A DNA stretch of 64,000 bases from an uncultured Flavobacteriaceae bacterium (GTDB lineage Bacteria > Bacteroidota > Bacteroidia > Flavobacteriales > Flavobacteriaceae): NCBI GenBank assembly GCA_947497245.1, contig CANMFO010000004.1, positions 307,759 to 371,758 of the forward strand. Direction: 5' to 3'. The translations under genes were made by a program, and so were the position numbers. The notes beneath the pieces were generated by a model. It was not told the origin of the DNA. It did not search any database and saw only the letters and a program-made list of their open reading frames with translations. This document shows positions 61,049 through 64,000 of the stretch, piece after piece (position 1 is the first letter of the stretch; each line of letters opens with the position of its first letter).

Positions 61049-62455
61049 ATGAACCGTATCCGAAAACACATCGCCCTTTTCCGTCCATTCCTTTTCAGCT
61101 GTCTTTTTGTGGTGTCCTGCAAGGACGCGCCCACCGAAGAAAAAGGACCGGCCGACAATGCCTTGCGGGACTCCCTCCTCGTGTACCGTTCCTACACGCC
61201 CGGCGCGGACGACCTGAAGGTGCCCAGGGCGGAGTACAGGGACAGGCTCTACGGGTTTTGGCTGGCGCAGTGCATTGCCAACTGGACCGGGCTGGTCACC
61301 GAAATGGACAAGATCGGGATCCCCACAAAGGAGGGCAAGGGCGCCGGGTTCTATACCCGTGAGCATTGGGGGACACCCGACCAGCCCAACCTCTGGGGGT
61401 CGAACAACTACTCGGAGACCATCGATTTCCTGTTCGCCGACCAGGACAGTATCTGGGGCGCGGACGATGATACCGATATCGAATACATCTACCAGCATCT
61501 TTTGTACAAGAACAAGACCAGCGTACTGAGCGGGGAGCAGATCCGGGAAGGGTGGTTGGAGCACATTCGATCGGAAGAGGAGAATTTTTTATGGGTCTCC
61601 AACCAGACGGCCCTGGACCTGATGGCGGAAGGCGTGGTGCCGCCCCATACTAGCGACCCGGAGGTGAATCCGGACTATGAGATGATCGATGCCCAACTGA
61701 CCACGGAGATCTTTGGTTTTTTTGCCCCTACGCGACCCGATATCGCCCTGGAAATGGCCCATTTGCCCATTCGTACCTCGGCCCGGAAAAATGCGGAATG
61801 GATCGCGGAGTTCAACGTGATCATGTATTCCCTGGCGCCCATGGCCGATGCGGACAAAACCATAAGGGACAATATCCTATGGATGGCCTCCGAAGCCAGG
61901 AAGCGCCTGCCCAATGCTTCCTATTCCGCCAAGATGTACGATTTTGTAAAGGCACAGTACGATTCCGGCGCCAAGTGGGAAGCGGCCCGTGACGCCCTGC
62001 ACGAAAAATACCAGCTACGGCAGGAGGACGGCTACCTATGGGCGACCAAGGACACGGTCTGCAACGGCTGCTTTGCGGCCGGTATCAATTTTGGGGCCAG
62101 TATCGTGAGCCTGCTCTACGGGGAAGGCGATATCAAGGAGACCATTAAGATCGGGACCTTGTGCGGATGGGATTCCGATAACCCCACGGCCACCTGGGGC
62201 GGACTTTTGGGCTTTATGCTGGGCAAGGAGGGGGTGGAAAGGGCCTTCGACAGAAAATTCGCCGAAAAGTTCAATATCCACAGGACCCGTGTCGGTTTTC
62301 CGAACAATGGCCTGGATACTTTTGGCGACATGGCCGAAAAGGGCGTTTACGTCATCGATAGGGCGGTGCAGGAGCAAATGGGCGGGGGAGTGGACCTATC
62401 GGCCGATGTATGGTACATCCCAAAAGTGGAACTCCATATCGGGGCGGGCAGCTAA
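61049..62455 (+). CDS. ADP-ribosylglycohydrolase-like lipoprotein
   Basis: About 468 residues from ATG 61049, which gives the signal MNRIRKHIALFRPFLFSCLF and lipobox VVSC; ATG 61022 is the alternative. The alpha-helical ADP-ribosylglycohydrolase fold is indicated by YRDRLYGFWLAQCIANWTG, the metal-binding WGADDDTDIEYIY, NGCFAAGINFGASIVSLLYG and CGWDSDNPTATWGGLLGFML. Intracellular members remove ADP-ribose from proteins. A lipid-anchored version among sugar oxidoreductases more likely cleaves an N- or O-glycoside of a sugar or nucleoside outside the cytoplasm; that is inference. Confidence 0.8.
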   Translation: MNRIRKHIALFRPFLFSCLFVVSCKDAPTEEKGPADNALRDSLLVYRSYTPGADDLKVPRAEYRDRLYGFWLAQCIANWTGLVTEMDKIGIPTKEGKGAGFYTREHWGTPDQPNLWGSNNYSETIDFLFADQDSIWGADDDTDIEYIYQHLLYKNKTSVLSGEQIREGWLEHIRSEEENFLWVSNQTALDLMAEGVVPPHTSDPEVNPDYEMIDAQLTTEIFGFFAPTRPDIALEMAHLPIRTSARKNAEWIAEFNVIMYSLAPMADADKTIRDNILWMASEARKRLPNASYSAKMYDFVKAQYDSGAKWEAARDALHEKYQLRQEDGYLWATKDTVCNGCFAAGINFGASIVSLLYGEGDIKETIKIGTLCGWDSDNPTATWGGLLGFMLGKEGVERAFDRKFAEKFNIHRTRVGFPNNGLDTFGDMAEKGVYVIDRAVQEQMGGGVDLSADVWYIPKVELHIGAGS

Positions 62456-62750
62456 GGGGCTCGGAAGCGACCTCCAGATCCAGGGGCCCATGGCCGTTTT
62501 GATCGCGGAATTCCAAGAACGGGACCCTTGCCCCGTTGGACAAAACGTATTTTTTCCCCGTTGACCCGTATCCCGGGCCCTGGACCAATGGACCTGCCCA
62601 AAAATTTCTTCAAAATGCGGCTTGTTCGGATATCCGGTCCAAAACGCGCATTTCATCTTCATTTTCCGTTGTTTGAGCCAAAATTCCGACATGATCTTAA
62701 ACTTAGCATGACCTTTGTCCTTCTAATAAGAAATTGTAAATGATAGGATT

Positions 62751-62921
62751 ATGAAGACAACATTACTTATTAAGGAAATTTATTTGGAGGGGTTCCGGAA
62801 CTTGGGACATTACCTCCTGAAGAACTATCTAAAGGTATTCGCATGGTTCAGCTTTTTGCTGGTGGCCGTAGGGCTATATGCGCTTGTTTTTAGAATGCTC
62901 ACGGGCTTTGCGTTCGATTAG
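62751..62921 (+). CDS. Small membrane protein, DUF6747-like
   Basis: A 56-residue protein too short to be noticed easily: MKTTLLIKEIYLEGFRNLGH, then LKNYLKVFAWFSFLLVAVGL and a tail ending LTGFAFD. One membrane helix covers about residues 31-49, with an amphipathic N-terminal part. It resembles the flavobacterial DUF6747 family. A second tiny membrane protein gene follows 45 bp later, and a strong terminator lies after that, so the two may form a mini-operon. The 295 bp upstream (62456-62750) hold no supported gene. Confidence 0.62.
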   Translation: MKTTLLIKEIYLEGFRNLGHYLLKNYLKVFAWFSFLLVAVGLYALVFRMLTGFAFD

Positions 62922-62966
62922 GAACGCCCCCTTGCCATTATTGTTAACGCACTAAATACTGATATC

Positions 62967-63089
62967 ATGGAAACAATTGCTGAAAACCTGAAAGGGTTCA
63001 GGGACTTTATATCCAGGGAATATGGTAGAATAGTCATGTCGTTGTATATAGTCGCCACCCTTGCATTTTTGTACGTGTCCATGTCGTAG
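62967..63089 (+). CDS. Very small single-pass membrane peptide
   Basis: A 40-residue reading frame, METIAENLKGFRDFISREYG followed by RIVMSLYIVATLAFLYVSMS, with one hydrophobic helix in the second half. It is followed at once by a rho-independent terminator, which supports it being a genuine expressed end of a transcript. No family is recognised. The preceding 56-residue gene has a similar layout, an amphipathic N-terminal part and a single C-terminal helix. Confidence 0.45.
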   Translation: METIAENLKGFRDFISREYGRIVMSLYIVATLAFLYVSMS

Positions 63090-63110
63090 ACATGATCGTG
63101 ATCCCATATA

Positions 63111-63144
63111 GAAGCCTTCAATGTACGTTGAAGGCTTTTTTTTT
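63111..63144 (+). terminator. Rho-independent terminator
   Basis: AGCCTTCAA (63113-63121) pairs with TTGAAGGCT (63128-63136) over 9 perfect base pairs around a 6-nt loop, and a run of nine T residues (63136-63144) follows. It lies 22 bp after the stop codon of the 40-residue gene. Confidence 0.85.
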
Positions 63145-63152
63145 AGGCTTCC

Positions 63153-63390
63153 GGCAAAACCTTCCCAACAATCGGCGAAAATTTTCCCAATAATCGGTGA
63201 AATCAATCTTGACAATCACTGAAAGTCTTCCCAATAATCGGTGAAAGTATTCTTGATAATCAGTGAAAGTATTCTTGATAATCAGTGGAAGTCTTCTTGA
63301 TAATCAGTGGAAGTCTTCTTGACAATCAGTTGAAGTCTTCTTAAAAATCACTGGAAATCTTCTTGGGAACCGGCGAATGTTCCCTTAAAG
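63153..63390. repeat. 22-bp tandem repeat array, about 11 units
   Basis: Units are 22 bp long (the first 21) with boundaries at 63174, 63196, 63218, 63240, 63262, 63284, 63306, 63328, 63350 and 63372. The best-conserved central units read GAAGTCTTC or GAAAGTATTC, then TT, GATAATC, and AGTG. Both GAAGTCTTC and GATAATC are small inverted repeats around a central base. The outer units are more diverged. 22 is not a multiple of 3 and no spacers exist, so this is neither coding nor CRISPR. It starts 9 bp after the terminator. Confidence 0.85.
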
Positions 63391-63500
63391 GCCCAAAGGT
63401 GCACACGGAGCTACTGGATTTTTTGTCGGACAACCGGGACGTTTACCATGTGGATTCGTACCTTAACATCATGAAATACGCCAATGTCCTGGGGGACTGA
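63390..63500 (+). other. Possible C-terminal gene relic
   Basis: Directly after the repeat array, 36 codons in one frame read GPKVHTELLDFLSDNRDVYH and VDSYLNIMKYANVLGD before a stop. The composition looks like real coding sequence, and the tail resembles the end of an enzyme domain, but no start or family can be given. It may be what is left of a gene destroyed by expansion of the array. 63501-63602 appears empty. Confidence 0.3.
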
Positions 63501-63602
63501 TATGGTCCGCTTACCCACGGACCGGAGACCATTGCCGCACCCAAAGGGCCTTCTGACTTCAAGGGCTTTACCATTGTTGGAATTGTTTGTACTTTGTGGC
63601 CC

Positions 63603-64000
63603 ATGGCAGGGCGGTGGCCCTACCGATCATTAGTTCCTATAGGCGTGGATATTGTATTAGTTCTATCGGTCATCTGTATTACCCTCTTTGGATTGCTGGG
63701 CATTTTTTTGGTGCTGTCCAAAAAAGGGAACCGGCCCGCGAACGGACTTTTGGGCGCCTTCTTCCTGCTTTGGGCACTCGATTTTTTGGATGGCTCGCTT
63801 ATGTTGAAGGGATTTTATCTACAATACCCCGATTGGGCCCTGTGGACGGAACCCTCCATTTTTTTGTACGGCCCCTTGATCTATCTGTACACCCGATATA
63901 TGGTGGGCGCAAAGCTCGGGTTCAGCTGGGCGGACCTTTTGCACCTGATCCCTTTTTTTCTGGGGCTCACCGCGATCATTGCGATCTATCAGCTACAGCC
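63603..64000 (+). CDS. Second 7TM AraC-family regulator, N-terminal part (3' end outside window)
   Basis: The frame opens at ATG 63603, with GTG 63645 as the alternative nearer the first helix, and runs to the window edge. The visible 119-133 residues contain about four membrane helices (VLVLSVICITLFGLLGIFLV, LLGAFFLLWALDFLDGSLML, IFLYGPLIYLYTRYMVG, LIPFFLGLTAIIAIYQ). The layout 'FLYGPLIYLYT' is the counterpart of 'FLHGPILWIYT' in the regulator at 49435-50586. An AraC DNA-binding domain should follow beyond the window; this is predicted and not seen. Confidence 0.65.
   Translation, partial: MAGRWPYRSLVPIGVDIVLVLSVICITLFGLLGIFLVLSKKGNRPANGLLGAFFLLWALDFLDGSLMLKGFYLQYPDWALWTEPSIFLYGPLIYLYTRYMVGAKLGFSWADLLHLIPFFLGLTAIIAIYQLQ

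Noticed and set aside
61049-62455. Toxin-antitoxin of the ADP-ribosylation type (DarTG-like)
   Set aside because: The glycohydrolase-like protein is an exported lipoprotein and no ADP-ribosyltransferase gene is adjacent.
63153-63390. CRISPR array
   Set aside because: Units are contiguous 22-mers without spacers, and no cas genes are present.

Overview
The window looks like a chromosome segment of a marine member of the Flavobacteriaceae (Bacteroidota). Supporting signs are start codons without Shine-Dalgarno sites, many outer-membrane beta-barrels and lipoproteins, a type-B succinate dehydrogenase/fumarate reductase, a GH50-like agarase, 7TM-AraC regulators, and a small protein resembling the flavobacterial DUF6747 family. 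No rRNA, intact tRNA, transposase, integrase or CRISPR array was seen.

Region 1 (1-9.4 kb, + strand) is a tightly packed run: aspartate ammonia-lyase (cut by the window edge), periplasmic asparaginase, sdhC/A/B-type fumarate reductase or succinate dehydrogenase, a porin-like barrel, a TRIC-family channel, then two outer-membrane lipid A deacylase homologues, PagL-like and LpxR-like. Asparagine to aspartate to fumarate to succinate is encoded in one run, with lipid A remodelling appended. Region 2 (9.6-20 kb, +) holds a beta-propeller protein, lipoproteins, an atypical pyruvate kinase, a GH50-like agarase and a patatin-barrel protein.

Region 3 (20-25.4 kb) has a broken NTF2-like gene, an HtrA-type protease, a membrane-bound class III adenylate cyclase, a DUF2235 hydrolase lipoprotein, and two paralogous lipoproteins that each precede a hydrolase. 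An intergenic stretch at 25.4-25.9 kb contains tRNA 3' fragments and a dispersed repeat.

Region 4 (25.9-41.5 kb, - strand, AT-rich) is the highlight. It is a Pel-like exopolysaccharide locus: GH114/PelA-hydrolase-like lipoprotein, PelF-like glycosyltransferase, PelG-like flippase, a second GH114-like protein, a large polytopic membrane protein, and a 1327-residue protein that appears to fuse a PelA-like deacetylase to PelB-like helical repeats and an outer-membrane barrel. Only 3 bp later, on the same strand, follow an ECF sigma factor, a membrane TPR anti-sigma-like protein and a periplasmic TPR-CHAT protease, all overlapping. The arrangement suggests one transcription unit that joins polysaccharide export to a protease/sigma circuit.

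Region 5 (41.8-47.8 kb, -) has a barrel protein, a MATE transporter and a MarR-controlled set (isochorismatase-like hydrolase, unknown protein, DUF481-like barrel, FMN reductase, marR). Two of its start-codon-proximal leaders are near-identical and palindromic. Region 6 (48-64 kb, visibly more GC-rich) has an orphan LuxR-type response regulator, a SemiSWEET-like protein, a 7TM-AraC regulator divergent from a MacB-like ABC exporter, a serine hydrolase, a sugar/sugar-acid oxidoreductase cluster with DUF1080 and ADP-ribosylglycohydrolase-like lipoproteins, two tiny membrane proteins with a terminator, a 22-bp tandem repeat array, and the start of a second 7TM-AraC regulator.
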